From NCBI GenBank assembly GCA_963850605.1, contig CAWKLX010000005.1:434001-498000 (forward strand): DNA of 64,000 nt, in the 5' to 3' direction. Under the pieces are notes generated by a model, which made no database searches, was not told the DNA's origin, and saw nothing but the letters and a program-made list of their open reading frames with translations. The translations under genes and the position numbers were made by a program. This stretch comes from BOG-908 sp963850605 (GTDB lineage: Bacteria; Pseudomonadota; Alphaproteobacteria; Acetobacterales; Acetobacteraceae). Within the stretch, counting starts at the first letter, position 1, and each line of letters begins with the position of its first letter. This document shows, piece after piece, positions 33,800 to 43,477 of this stretch.

Positions 33800-33839
33800 A
33801 GCATGGTCCGTGAGCCGATGCGAACAGATCATGTTCTAG
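33734..33839 (+). repeat. Dispersed repeat R1, copy 3
   Basis: This 106-bp copy begins AGAGCATCATCCGACCGAAC and ends in a palindrome with CTAG at both tips (CTAGAGCATGGTCCGT..ACAGATCATGTTCTAG). The left CTAG gives the TAG stop of the plus-strand sulfotransferase; the right CTAG gives the TAG stop of the minus-strand hydrolase-like gene. Confidence 0.85.
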
Positions 33840-34546
33840 TCCTGCTCGCCGCGCTTGACCGTCACTGCTTTGAAGGGCGGCATGAGACCGCGTAAATCGC
33901 CATTGTCGATGACGGTCTGCAGAACCCTGCGGTGATAATAGCTCTCGACGTTCATGGCCGCTTCCTTGGTGCCGGGCGTTTGATCAGGCGGGGGTACGGC
34001 GTAAGGCGACAGCACAACGCCCGGACATTTCGAAAAGTAGTCGGCGAAGGCGCAATCCCTGCCGTTGGACGGCGAATAGGTGAACACGTATTCGGTGATC
34101 CCGCTGCCCGCCGACAACTGCTCCTTCAGGAACGCTTTGGCTGCATCGGCGGTCTCCAGGCGCGCCGTCCGCGGGACGAAAGCCCAGACTTTCCTGGCGC
34201 CGAGCAGGTGGCCGAAGAGCAGCGCGCCGTAGCCGCCGCTTGAGTCGCCGATGGTGTAGAATTCCGTGACGTGGGGCATCGCCCGGAGCACGTTCTTGTG
34301 CCATGCGAGCAGCGATGGCAGGTCGGGGATGTCTGGGCTAACACCCTGCGCGTAATTGTCGTTGAACGGGTCGGCGACGAGCGCCAGGTTGCGGTCGCCC
34401 AACCCCCCGTTGCGGATCATCGACAGGAACGTGATACCTCGACCGCGCAGCCCGACGTTACGGCCGGGGTAGATGAAGAACAACTGTGCGCAGTTGGGAC
34501 GCGCCAGCGATACGAGTGCTTTCTGCGAGGCCTGTTCCAGCACCAT
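33836..34546 (-). CDS. Alpha/beta hydrolase-like protein
   Basis: A 236-residue protein with an alpha/beta-hydrolase nucleophile elbow, TIGDSSGGYGALLFGHLLGA (GxSxG), preceded by a strand LFFIYPGRNVGLRGRG. The catalytic acid and His are not obvious. It resembles small hydrolase-like proteins found in capsule and surface-polymer loci, but I cannot name a family with confidence. Its stop codon lies within repeat R1. It may belong to the neighbouring sulfation cluster or stand alone. Confidence 0.6.
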   Translation of the reverse strand: MVLEQASQKALVSLARPNCAQLFFIYPGRNVGLRGRGITFLSMIRNGGLGDRNLALVADPFNDNYAQGVSPDIPDLPSLLAWHKNVLRAMPHVTEFYTIGDSSGGYGALLFGHLLGARKVWAFVPRTARLETADAAKAFLKEQLSAGSGITEYVFTYSPSNGRDCAFADYFSKCPGVVLSPYAVPPPDQTPGTKEAAMNVESYYHRRVLQTVIDNGDLRGLMPPFKAVTVKRGEQD

Positions 34547-34630
34547 GCTGGCCCATGCAGCCCAGGGGGCGGCGGCCCTGTCAAGGGTCTTCGAAAGTCA
34601 GGATCGTTACTGCTGACCTATGAGGTCCTC

Positions 34631-34690
34631 GCTTCTTTCTTTCGAAAAAGAAGTTCTTCTTTTCTGAAGAAAAGAAGCAAAATACTTTTG
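34631..34690. repeat. Pyrimidine/purine palindromic repeat R2, copy C
   Basis: GCTTCTTTCTTTCGAAAAAG..TTCTGAAGAAAAGAAGC forms a long imperfect hairpin between the 3' end of the ATPase gene and the 5' end of the hydrolase-like gene, both on the minus strand. Here it would terminate the upstream ATPase transcript. Confidence 0.7.
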
Positions 34691-34722
34691 CTTATTGAGT
34701 GTGGGCGATGCGAAGGGCTTTT

Positions 34723-36174
34723 CTAGTGCTGTGCTGCGCTGATACCGACGTACAAGTTCTCCAGCGCGTCGGCAGCCAGCTCGACTGTCAGCTCGGGTTT
34801 GCGGCGAAAGCAGCGGCAGACCTGGGCGGCCTGCTCGCAGATGAATTTCGGCTGGAAGGAGGCGAGCTTGTATCGCCCGTTGGCCGTCAAGCGCTCGACC
34901 ACGTAATCGAACGCGGCCTGCGAGAGAACCAGGCCGGCAGCGGCGGCCGCGCGCTCGAAAATCTTGCGGTATTCGCCCGGCGTGGGGCCCAGCATCTGCA
35001 TCTTGTAGGGGATGCGGCGCAGGAAGGCCGGATCCATCAGGTCCGCCGGTTCCAGGTTGGTGGAAAAGATGACCAGCTCGTCAAACGGCAGCTTGAAGGT
35101 AATGCCCGTGTTCAGCTTCAGATAATCGACCCGGTTTTCGAGCGGGATGATCCAGCGATTCAGCAACTCGGCAGGATTGACGCGCTGGCGGCCGAAATCG
35201 TCGATCAGGAACACGCCGTTGAGTGCCTTCATATGCAGCGGGGCGTCGTAGCACTTGGTCATCGGGTCCCAGCGCAGATCCAGCATGTCAAGCGTCATCT
35301 CGCCCCCCGCCATGGCAACAGGGCGGCGGCACGCGGTCCAGCGTCCATCAAATGCTTCGATCTGCACGCCGCCATTGCCTGATGCGGGGCCATCCGCTTC
35401 TGCCTCCATGAATGGCCGATGCAGGCTTTCATCATACATTTTGATGATCTGGCCGCTGACCTCGATAGCATAGGGAATGAAGACCGGATCGGTGAACAGG
35501 CCGGCGATGCGGGTGCCCACGCTGGTCTTGCCGTTGCCGGGGGGGCCATAGAGCAGCAGCGTACGGCCGGCGCTGACGGCCGGCACCAGGCGGTTGATCG
35601 TCTGTTCGGACAGGACCAGCCCGGCAAATGCTTGGCGCAGCGTGTCGGCATCCAGAAGCTCGTTGGTAATCGGCTGCTTGGCGACCTGGGCCTGAAACGA
35701 GGCCAGGCTGACCGGAGCGGGGCCGAGATATTGCGTCTGGTCCATCGCATCGCTGGCAGCATCCCGGCCTTGGTCACTGAGAGCGTAGCGTATGTAGCGG
35801 ACAATGCCGGCGTTGATGGAGCCGAGCACGTGGACGAGTTTTTGGGCGATCGCCTCGTCGATGATCTCCTGGATGACGGTGTGCGGCAGGCACATGCGGC
35901 CAGAGAGTTCGGGCACCGTCTCGCAGGAGACGACGCGCATGAATTTCAGCAGCAGGCCCAGTAGCAATCCGCGGGAGATGCCGGTTTCCGCGATGCTGCG
36001 CGGCATGACCGGGGTCTCGTCCATGACCGCGAACAGCTGCTCGGTCGTCATGAAGCCAAGGGCCACCAGGTTGTCGCCCAGCTTGCCACCCTGCTGCCGC
36101 TGGCGTGCCAGGGCGGAGTCTATATCGGCGGTCTGCACAAGGCCGCGCATCAGCAGAACGTCGCCCAAACGCAT
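34723..36174 (-). CDS. MshEN-domain AAA+ ATPase
   Basis: A 483-residue protein. Residues 1-60 match the GspE/MshE N-terminal fold (MRLGDVLLMRGLVQTADIDSALARQRQQGGKLGDNLVALGFMTTEQL), a domain that binds cyclic-di-GMP in some ATPases. Residues 190-400 are a AAA+ module with Walker A LLYGPPGNGKTS and Walker B GVFLIDDFGR, then sensor-1-like VIFSTNLEP and an arginine-finger-like FLRRIPYK. There is no secretion-ATPase Asp/His box. It is monocistronic and no pilus or secretion genes are adjacent. Role unknown; c-di-GMP-linked remodelling is a possibility. Confidence 0.75.
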   Translation of the reverse strand: MRLGDVLLMRGLVQTADIDSALARQRQQGGKLGDNLVALGFMTTEQLFAVMDETPVMPRSIAETGISRGLLLGLLLKFMRVVSCETVPELSGRMCLPHTVIQEIIDEAIAQKLVHVLGSINAGIVRYIRYALSDQGRDAASDAMDQTQYLGPAPVSLASFQAQVAKQPITNELLDADTLRQAFAGLVLSEQTINRLVPAVSAGRTLLLYGPPGNGKTSVGTRIAGLFTDPVFIPYAIEVSGQIIKMYDESLHRPFMEAEADGPASGNGGVQIEAFDGRWTACRRPVAMAGGEMTLDMLDLRWDPMTKCYDAPLHMKALNGVFLIDDFGRQRVNPAELLNRWIIPLENRVDYLKLNTGITFKLPFDELVIFSTNLEPADLMDPAFLRRIPYKMQMLGPTPGEYRKIFERAAAAAGLVLSQAAFDYVVERLTANGRYKLASFQPKFICEQAAQVCRCFRRKPELTVELAADALENLYVGISAAQH

Positions 36175-36286
36175 GGATGCTACTCCGACGTGTAATCCGT
36201 GGCGGAGGGCACGCTAAAACAAGATTTGGAAACGGCAAAGCAATATTTTTGATCCGATGCACTTTTCGGTTGTAGGCCTGTCTGGC

Positions 36287-36874
36287 CTACTCCCACGACC
36301 ACGCTCGGTCCCGGAGAACGGGCACAGGGCCATCACGGTCGGGTGCCGCAAGCCACCCCTGAAGCTTGCCCAGGACTGCCCGGGTGGCCGGGGCGATGTC
36401 CGCCGCCAGAGCGGCATGAGGAGAATACCAGCCGGGGGCTTCGATCTCGCTACTTGATGCCAGCGTGCCGCTCACGCGGGTAGCATCCACGACGAAAAAC
36501 CGCGCGTCGAACCTCATGGCGCGGTCGGGTGGGGTGATCGCCCGGCAGAGGTAGTCCAATCCGTCCAGCGCAGGCGGGTCGCCCAGGGAAAGACCAACTT
36601 CTTCCGTTAGTTCCCGGGCCGCGGCGACGGCCAGGGCGCGAGCCAGCGTGGGGGTGGCGGAGCGCTCGAGACGGCGCTGGATTTCGGGGCGCAGGGGGGT
36701 GGCGACAGGGGCGATGTGGTCGGCCGCATCCACCGAACCGCCCGGGAAGACGAGCACGTTGGGCATGAAGCGGTGGCCCGCGCCGCGCCGGCCCATCAGC
36801 AGCTCCGGCCCGTCCTGCCCGTGGCGAACGACGATCAGACTGGAAGCGGGGCGTGGGTCGGCTGGCGGCTTCAT
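36287..36874 (-). CDS. Nudix hydrolase
   Basis: A 195-residue protein. The Nudix core is split by an insertion: GGSVDAAD, then about 35 residues, then AVAAARELTEEVGLSLG with REXTEE for metal binding. VFPGGSVD and the upstream LMGRRGAGHRFMPN are typical of larger alphaproteobacterial Nudix proteins. They hydrolyse nucleoside diphosphate derivatives or CoA; the substrate is not visible. A longer start at 36943 is open but lacks a ribosome-binding site. Confidence 0.8.
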   Translation of the reverse strand: MKPPADPRPASSLIVVRHGQDGPELLMGRRGAGHRFMPNVLVFPGGSVDAADHIAPVATPLRPEIQRRLERSATPTLARALAVAAARELTEEVGLSLGDPPALDGLDYLCRAITPPDRAMRFDARFFVVDATRVSGTLASSSEIEAPGWYSPHAALAADIAPATRAVLGKLQGWLAAPDRDGPVPVLRDRAWSWE

Positions 36875-36996
36875 CCGGCCATTGCGCGCAAATTCGCCCG
36901 GTCCGCAACGGCCGCCCTTGACTGCGGCGGGGGACGGCCGCATTTCGGTAATCCGGACTAGCGAGGTCCGATTGTTCTCGGGCGCGGGTGGGCTTC

Positions 36997-37473
36997 ATGT
37001 TTCGGCTGTCCAAATTGGCGGATTATGCGACCGTCGTGCTTGTTCGGCTGGGTGAGGCGGGAACGGAGGCGGTGCAGACCTCTCCGGGTATCGCGGCTGC
37101 TACCGGCATACCGGAGCCGACGGTGGCCAAGGTGCTGAAGGCGATGGGCGGGTGCCGGCTGGTGATCTCCCAACGGGGCGCGCGCGGGGGCTACCGGCTT
37201 GGGCGGGTGCTGTCGGCGATCACGGTCGCCGATGTGATCGAGGCGATCGATGGGCCGATTGCGATGACCGCCTGCGTAGATGGCGGGGGCTGCGAGAGCG
37301 GCTGCCTGTGCCCGATGCGCGGCCGATGGGACCCGGTGAACAGCGCAATCCGCACGGCGCTGCGCGCGATCACGCTTGCCGACATGCGCGACAGCATGGT
37401 GCCGACGCGCCGGTTCATCGACCCGCCGCGGCTGAGTGCAGACGCCGGCGCCCACATACACCATATCGCGTAG
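36997..37473 (+). CDS. Rrf2-family SUF operon regulator
   Basis: A 158-residue Rrf2 regulator. A winged helix (LSKLADYATVVLVRL..IPEPTVAKVLKAMGGCRLVISQRGARGGYRLGR) is followed by a Cys-rich loop (CVDGGGCESGCLCPM) that can ligand an Fe-S cluster. It matches the SUF-system regulator type (SufR/IscR-like). It is the first gene of the suf operon, 10 bp before sufB, and should repress suf when Fe-S supply is sufficient. A GTG three codons upstream is an alternative start. Confidence 0.88.
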   Translation: MFRLSKLADYATVVLVRLGEAGTEAVQTSPGIAAATGIPEPTVAKVLKAMGGCRLVISQRGARGGYRLGRVLSAITVADVIEAIDGPIAMTACVDGGGCESGCLCPMRGRWDPVNSAIRTALRAITLADMRDSMVPTRRFIDPPRLSADAGAHIHHIA

Positions 37474-37483
37474 AGGATTTCAC

Positions 37484-38965
<1,482 letters not shown>

Positions 38966-38970
38966 TCATT

Positions 38971-39720
38971 ATGTTGGAGATACACGATCTGGCCGCCTCG
39001 ATCGGCGACAAGCCGATTTTGCGCGGGATCAGCCTGACCGTGCCCGATGGCGAGGTGCACGCCATCATGGGGCCGAACGGCTCCGGCAAATCGACCCTGT
39101 CCTACGTGTTGTCTGGGCGCGAGGATTTTACCGTGACTGGGGGCAGCGCCACGTTCGATGGCCAGGACCTGCTGGCGATGGAGCCTGAGGCGCGTGCGCA
39201 GGCGGGGTTGTTTCTGGCTTTTCAGGCGCCGGTGGAACTGCCCGGAGTGGGCAACGCGAATTTCTTGCGCACTGCGTTGAACGCGGTGCGCCGGGCGCGT
39301 GGCGAGGAGGAGCTGGACGCGGCGCAGTTCCTGAAGCTGGCGCGGGCGGAGGCCAAGCGGTTGCAGATGCCCGATGACATGCTGAAGCGCAACGTCAATG
39401 TCGGGTTCTCGGGCGGCGAGAAGAAGCGCAACGAGGTGCTGCAGATGACCATGCTGCGGCCCAAGCTCGCAATATTGGATGAGACCGATAGCGGGCTGGA
39501 TATCGACGCGCTGAAAATCGTGGGCGATGGCGTGAATGCGCTGCGCGCGCCGGGCTTTTCCGCGCTCGTCATCACGCACCACCAGCGGCTGCTGGACCAC
39601 ATCGTGCCGGATGCCGTGCATGTGCTGGCGCACGGCCGCATCGTGCGCAGTGGCGGTCCGGATCTGGCGCGCGCGCTGGAGTCGCATGGCTACGCCCAGG
39701 TGATCGCGGAGGCGGCATGA
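38971..39720 (+). CDS. sufC: Fe-S assembly ATPase SufC
   Basis: A 249-residue ABC-type ATPase. Walker A GPNGSGKST, signature VGFSGGEKKRNEVLQM, Walker B LAILDETDSGLD and H-loop VITHHQRLLD. It drives conformational change in SufBD during cluster assembly. It overlaps sufD by 4 bp (ATGA). Confidence 0.96.
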   Translation: MLEIHDLAASIGDKPILRGISLTVPDGEVHAIMGPNGSGKSTLSYVLSGREDFTVTGGSATFDGQDLLAMEPEARAQAGLFLAFQAPVELPGVGNANFLRTALNAVRRARGEEELDAAQFLKLARAEAKRLQMPDDMLKRNVNVGFSGGEKKRNEVLQMTMLRPKLAILDETDSGLDIDALKIVGDGVNALRAPGFSALVITHHQRLLDHIVPDAVHVLAHGRIVRSGGPDLARALESHGYAQVIAEAA

Positions 39721-41003
39721 GCGCCTCGCTCGCCCGAGCGCCTGCCGCATCGCCGGCCGAGAGCTTCTTGGCGCGCTATGAAGGTTTGGCGTCTCGCCTG
39801 CCGGGCGATCCGGCGCCGCGCCAGGCCGCCGCGGAAATCTTGCGTGCGGAGGGCTTGCCGCACCGGCGCGAGGAATCGTGGCGGTTTACCAGCCTGGCCA
39901 AACTTGCAGAGGTGCGGTTTCATGAGGCGCTGACGGAGGCGAGCGGGTTCGCGTCCGGCACGGTGCTGCCGGCGTTGGGCGCGCTTGCGGATCAGCCGCG
40001 CCTGGTATTCGTGCAAGGGCGTTTCAACGCGGGTCTTTCTGCCTTGCCGGAGGGCGACATCGCCCGCTCTTTTGCAGCGCAACCGGTGTTCGGGTCGGCG
40101 ACGCATCCTGAGCGGGATCGGCTTGTCGCGCTGAACACCATGCTTGCCGAAGATGGCGCGGTGATCGACGTGCCGGCCGGCCGTGATGCCGGTACGCTGG
40201 TGCTGGTCAGCACAGGCGGTGATATTCATGGCACGCCGGTCGCGTATCATCCGCGCCACGTCATTCGCCTCGGCGCGGGCGCTCGGCTGGCCGTGGTGGA
40301 AGTGGCTGTCGGGCATGGGCAGTATCTGCATAATCCGGTGACGGAAGTGACTGTCGGACGCGATGCGCGGCTGACGCATGTGCGGCTGCAGAACGAGAGT
40401 TTGGACGCGTTCCATCTGGCGACGATCTATGCCGAGGTGGCCGGTGGCGGCGCGTATGACGGGTTCACACTGTCGATCGGCGGCGCGCTGGTGCGCACGG
40501 ATGTGCAAGCGCGGCTGACCGGGGTGGGCGCGCATGCGTCCATCAATGCGGGGCAGTTGCTGCGTGGCACGCAGCACAGTGATTTTACCACCGCCATGCG
40601 TCATGACGCGCCAAATTGTGCGTCTCGGCAGACGGTCAAGCATGTGCTGGATGGGCGGTCCCGCGGCGTGTTCCAAGGCAAGATCGAAGTGGCACGGGCG
40701 GCGCAGAAGACCGACGGATATCAGATGAATCAGGCGCTGCTGTTGTCGCCGGACGCGGAAATCGATTGCAAGCCGCAGCTCGAGATTTTTGCAGACGACG
40801 TGAAGTGCAGCCACGGTGCCACGGTAGGCGAGCTCGATGCCGAGCAGCTTTTCTATCTCTCCAGCCGTGGCATTCCGCGCGAGGAGGCACGGGCCATGTT
40901 GGTGCGCGCGTTCCTGGGTGAGGCGCTCGATCTGGTGCAGGATGGCAATACGCGGGCGCTGCTGGACGACGTGATCGAGGCCTGGTGGCAGGTGGCAGCA
41001 TGA
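39717..41003 (+). CDS. sufD: Fe-S cluster assembly protein SufD
   Basis: A 428-residue SufD, paralogous to SufB. The N-terminal helical domain includes HRREESWRFTSLAKL; the C-terminal beta-helix domain includes HYHPRHVIRLGAGARLAVVE-like repeats, FQGKIEVARAAQKTDGYQMNQALLLSPDAEIDCKPQLEIFADDVKCSHGATVGELD and FYLSSRGIPREEAR. It overlaps both sufC and sufS by 4 bp, indicating tight co-translation. Confidence 0.95.
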   Translation: MSASLARAPAASPAESFLARYEGLASRLPGDPAPRQAAAEILRAEGLPHRREESWRFTSLAKLAEVRFHEALTEASGFASGTVLPALGALADQPRLVFVQGRFNAGLSALPEGDIARSFAAQPVFGSATHPERDRLVALNTMLAEDGAVIDVPAGRDAGTLVLVSTGGDIHGTPVAYHPRHVIRLGAGARLAVVEVAVGHGQYLHNPVTEVTVGRDARLTHVRLQNESLDAFHLATIYAEVAGGGAYDGFTLSIGGALVRTDVQARLTGVGAHASINAGQLLRGTQHSDFTTAMRHDAPNCASRQTVKHVLDGRSRGVFQGKIEVARAAQKTDGYQMNQALLLSPDAEIDCKPQLEIFADDVKCSHGATVGELDAEQLFYLSSRGIPREEARAMLVRAFLGEALDLVQDGNTRALLDDVIEAWWQVAA

Positions 41004-42257
41004 CCGTCGATTTCAGGCCCGCCGATCTGTCGCCTTCGTTCGACGTGGAGCGCGTGCGTGCGGATTTCCCAATTCTGTCGCAGCGCGTTCACGGCAAGAA
41101 ATTCGTGTTCCTGGATAGCGCGGCCTCGGCGCAGAAACCGCGCGCGGTGATCGACGCGATGGTGCGCGCGATGGAGACGCAGTATGCCAACGTGCATCGC
41201 GGCCTGCACTGGATGAGCGAGCGTACGTCCGATGCGTATGAGGGCGTGCGCGACCGCGTGGCGGCGTTGCTGAACGCGCCCTCACGCGAGGAAATCGTGT
41301 TCACGCGCAATACGACGGAAGCGATCAATTTGGTCGCGCACAGCTACGGGCGCGGCGTATTGAAGCCAGGCCAAGCCGTGCTGATCACCGAGATGGAGCA
41401 CCACGCCAATATCGTGCCCTGGCAGATGCTGCGGGATTCGCACGGGATAGAGATGCGGGTGGCACCGATCACCGATGCCGGTGAGCTCGATATGGAGGCG
41501 TTCGCGCGCTTGCTGGATGACGGGCGCGTGGGCCTTGTGGCGGTCACGCACATGTCCAATGTGCTGGGCACCTATAATCCGATCGCGCGCATGACGGCGC
41601 TGGCCCATGCGGCGGGCGCTCAGCTTCTGGTGGATGGCAGCCAGGCGGTGGTCCATCGTGCGGTGGATGTGCAGGCGTTGGGCGCCGATTTCTACGTGTT
41701 CACCGGGCACAAATTGTATGGTCCGACGGGGGTGGGCGTGCTGTGGGCGCGCGCGGCGTTGCTGGATGCCATGCCGCCCTTCATGGGTGGTGGCGACATG
41801 ATCGCGACCGTGAGTTTCGAGCGTTCGACGTGGGCGCCGGCGCCGCAGAAATTCGAGGCGGGGACGCCGGCGATCTTGGAGGTGATCGGGCTGGGGGCCG
41901 CGATCGACTACGTGAACAGCGTGGGGTTCGACGCGATTGGTGCGCACGAGGCGGCATTGACCGACCATGCAATGGCGCGGTTGTCGGGCGTTGAAGGTTT
42001 GCACATTGTCGGGCGGGCGCAGGATCGTGGCGGGGTGATCAGTTTTACGCTGGACGGGGCGCATGCGCATGATGTTGCCACGCTGCTGGACCGGCAGGGG
42101 ATTGCTGTGCGGGCCGGCCAGCACTGCGCCGAACCGCTGATGCGCCGGCTAGGGCTGACCAGCACGTCGCGCGCGAGTTTTGGCATCTACACGACGCTCG
42201 AGGAAATCGATTTCCTGCGGTGACACGCTGGAGCGGGTGCGGGGATTTTTCCAGTGA
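41000..42257 (+). CDS. sufS: Cysteine desulfurase SufS (frame break at C-terminus)
   Basis: A 418-residue desulfurase after repair. The PLP Lys is in FTGHKLYGPTG, and the catalytic Cys is in RAGQHCAEPLM. The plain frame stops early after EEIDFLR. Removing one G at CTGCGGTGA (42218-42221) gives EEIDFLRDTLERVRGFFQ, the usual C-terminal helix, and a TGA that overlaps the sufU ATG by one base. This makes the break very likely a sequence error. SufS moves sulfur from cysteine to SufU as persulfide. Confidence 0.92.
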
Positions 42258-42707
42258 TGTTCGACAATGTGCGCGAGCTGTATCAGAACGTGGTACTGGA
42301 TCGTGGCCGCCATCCGCGACATATGCATGCAATGGACCCGTTCGACGCGGCGGCGCGCGGCGACAACCCGATGTGCGGGGACCAGGTGGAAGTGCGTGTG
42401 CGCTTTGCGCCGGACGACACGGTCGAGGATGCCGCGTTTGAGGCACGTGGATGTGCCATCAGCCTGGCCTCGGCCGATCTGATGGCCGAGGTTGTGCGCG
42501 GGCGGAATGCCAGATTCGATCCGGTCGCTTGCTGAGAAATTCGAGACGTTGGCGCGGACCGGCGATGTGCTGGCGGACGATGCCGCCTTGGAAAAACTGC
42601 GCCCACTCTCTGGCGTGTCGGAATACCGGTCGCGCGTGAAATGCGCGACACTGCCCTGGTCGGCGCTGCTGGCCGCTCTGGCCGGCAAGGAGGCTTCACG
42701 TGTCTGA
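42257..42707 (+). CDS. sufU: SufU-type sulfur acceptor (one frame break)
   Basis: A 149-residue U-type scaffold-like protein after removing one base at GATCCGGTCGCTT (42522-42527). The three Cys of SufU are in GDNPMCGDQ, FEARGCAIS and SRVKCATLPW, the last in the downstream frame. SufU takes sulfur from SufS (a Zn-dependent relay in Gram-positives). The ATG overlaps the repaired sufS stop. The presence of SufU instead of SufE is common in Acetobacteraceae and Gram-positives. Confidence 0.88.
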
Positions 42708-43071
42708 TTCATCGATCCACGCGACCGAACCGGTGGGCACCTGGACGCCGGATGGCGAGGTCATCGCGCGGCCGGGCGAGACGGCGTTGCTGGACGCCAT
42801 CGCCACGATCTTCGACCCGGAAATCCCGGTCAACATCTACGAACTCGGGCTGATCTATGCGGTCGAGATCAGCGATGAGGGCGCGGTGAAGGTGGAGATG
42901 ACATTGACCGCACCTGGTTGTCCCAGCGCGCAGGAATTGCCGGTGCAGGTGCGCGAGGCGGTGCTGTCCGTACCTGGGGTGACCTCGGCCGAGGTGGAGA
43001 CGGTGTGGGATCCGCCATGGGATCCGAGCCGGATGAGCGATGAGGCACGGCTTGCGTTGAATATGTTCTGA
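42700..43071 (+). CDS. sufT: SUF-system MIP18/DUF59 protein
   Basis: A 123-residue protein of the MIP18 (DUF59) family that helps mature Fe-S proteins. Motifs: DPEIPVNIYELGLIYAVEI, MTLTAPGCPSAQELP with the conserved Cys, and VWDPPWDPSRMSDEARLALNMF. The GTG start has AGGAGG upstream and overlaps sufU by 8 bp. Confidence 0.9.
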   Translation: MSDSSIHATEPVGTWTPDGEVIARPGETALLDAIATIFDPEIPVNIYELGLIYAVEISDEGAVKVEMTLTAPGCPSAQELPVQVREAVLSVPGVTSAEVETVWDPPWDPSRMSDEARLALNMF

Positions 43072-43090
43072 TCGGGGTTTGTCGAAAATC

Positions 43091-43462
43091 ATGGACCAGA
43101 CTGTCTCCTCCAGCCAGACCCGCCCGCGCCGCGCCCTGCCGCCGCTGATGACCTTGTCGGAGGCCGCGTCCACCCGCCTGCGCGCGCTGTATGAGCAGGG
43201 CGAGGGCCGGCTGCTGCGCATCAGCGTCAACACCAAGGGCTGTTCCGGGCTGGCTTACGACATGTCCTGGGTGGCCGAGCCTGGGCCTGGGGATGAGGTT
43301 GTGCGTGATGCTGACGTGACGGTGCTGGTTGATCGCAAGGCCAGTCTGTTTCTGATCGGCACGGTCATGGACTACGAGCAGAAGTCGTTGAGCGCAGGGT
43401 TCACGTTTACGAACCCGAATGAGAAGGGGCGGTGCGGGTGTGGGGAGAGTTTTCACGTGTGA
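43091..43462 (+). CDS. sufA: A-type Fe-S carrier
   Basis: A 123-residue A-type carrier with the three Cys in NTKGCSGLAY and GRCGCGESF. The fold elements LTLSEAASTRLRAL and DYEQKSLSAGFTFTNPN are typical of SufA/IscA. It is the last gene of rrf2-sufBCDSUTA and is convergent with the DinG gene, whose 3' end is 15 bp away. A TTG four codons upstream is an alternative start. Confidence 0.93.
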   Translation: MDQTVSSSQTRPRRALPPLMTLSEAASTRLRALYEQGEGRLLRISVNTKGCSGLAYDMSWVAEPGPGDEVVRDADVTVLVDRKASLFLIGTVMDYEQKSLSAGFTFTNPNEKGRCGCGESFHV

Positions 43463-43477
43463 GGGTTGGCGTTTTGG

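Noticed and set aside
42125..42223. SufS seemed to lack its catalytic Cys because CRAS reads SRAS
   Set aside because: Counting residues against E. coli SufS (Cys364) and B. subtilis SufS (Cys361) places the catalytic Cys in the HCAxPLM motif, which is intact here (GQHCAEPLM).
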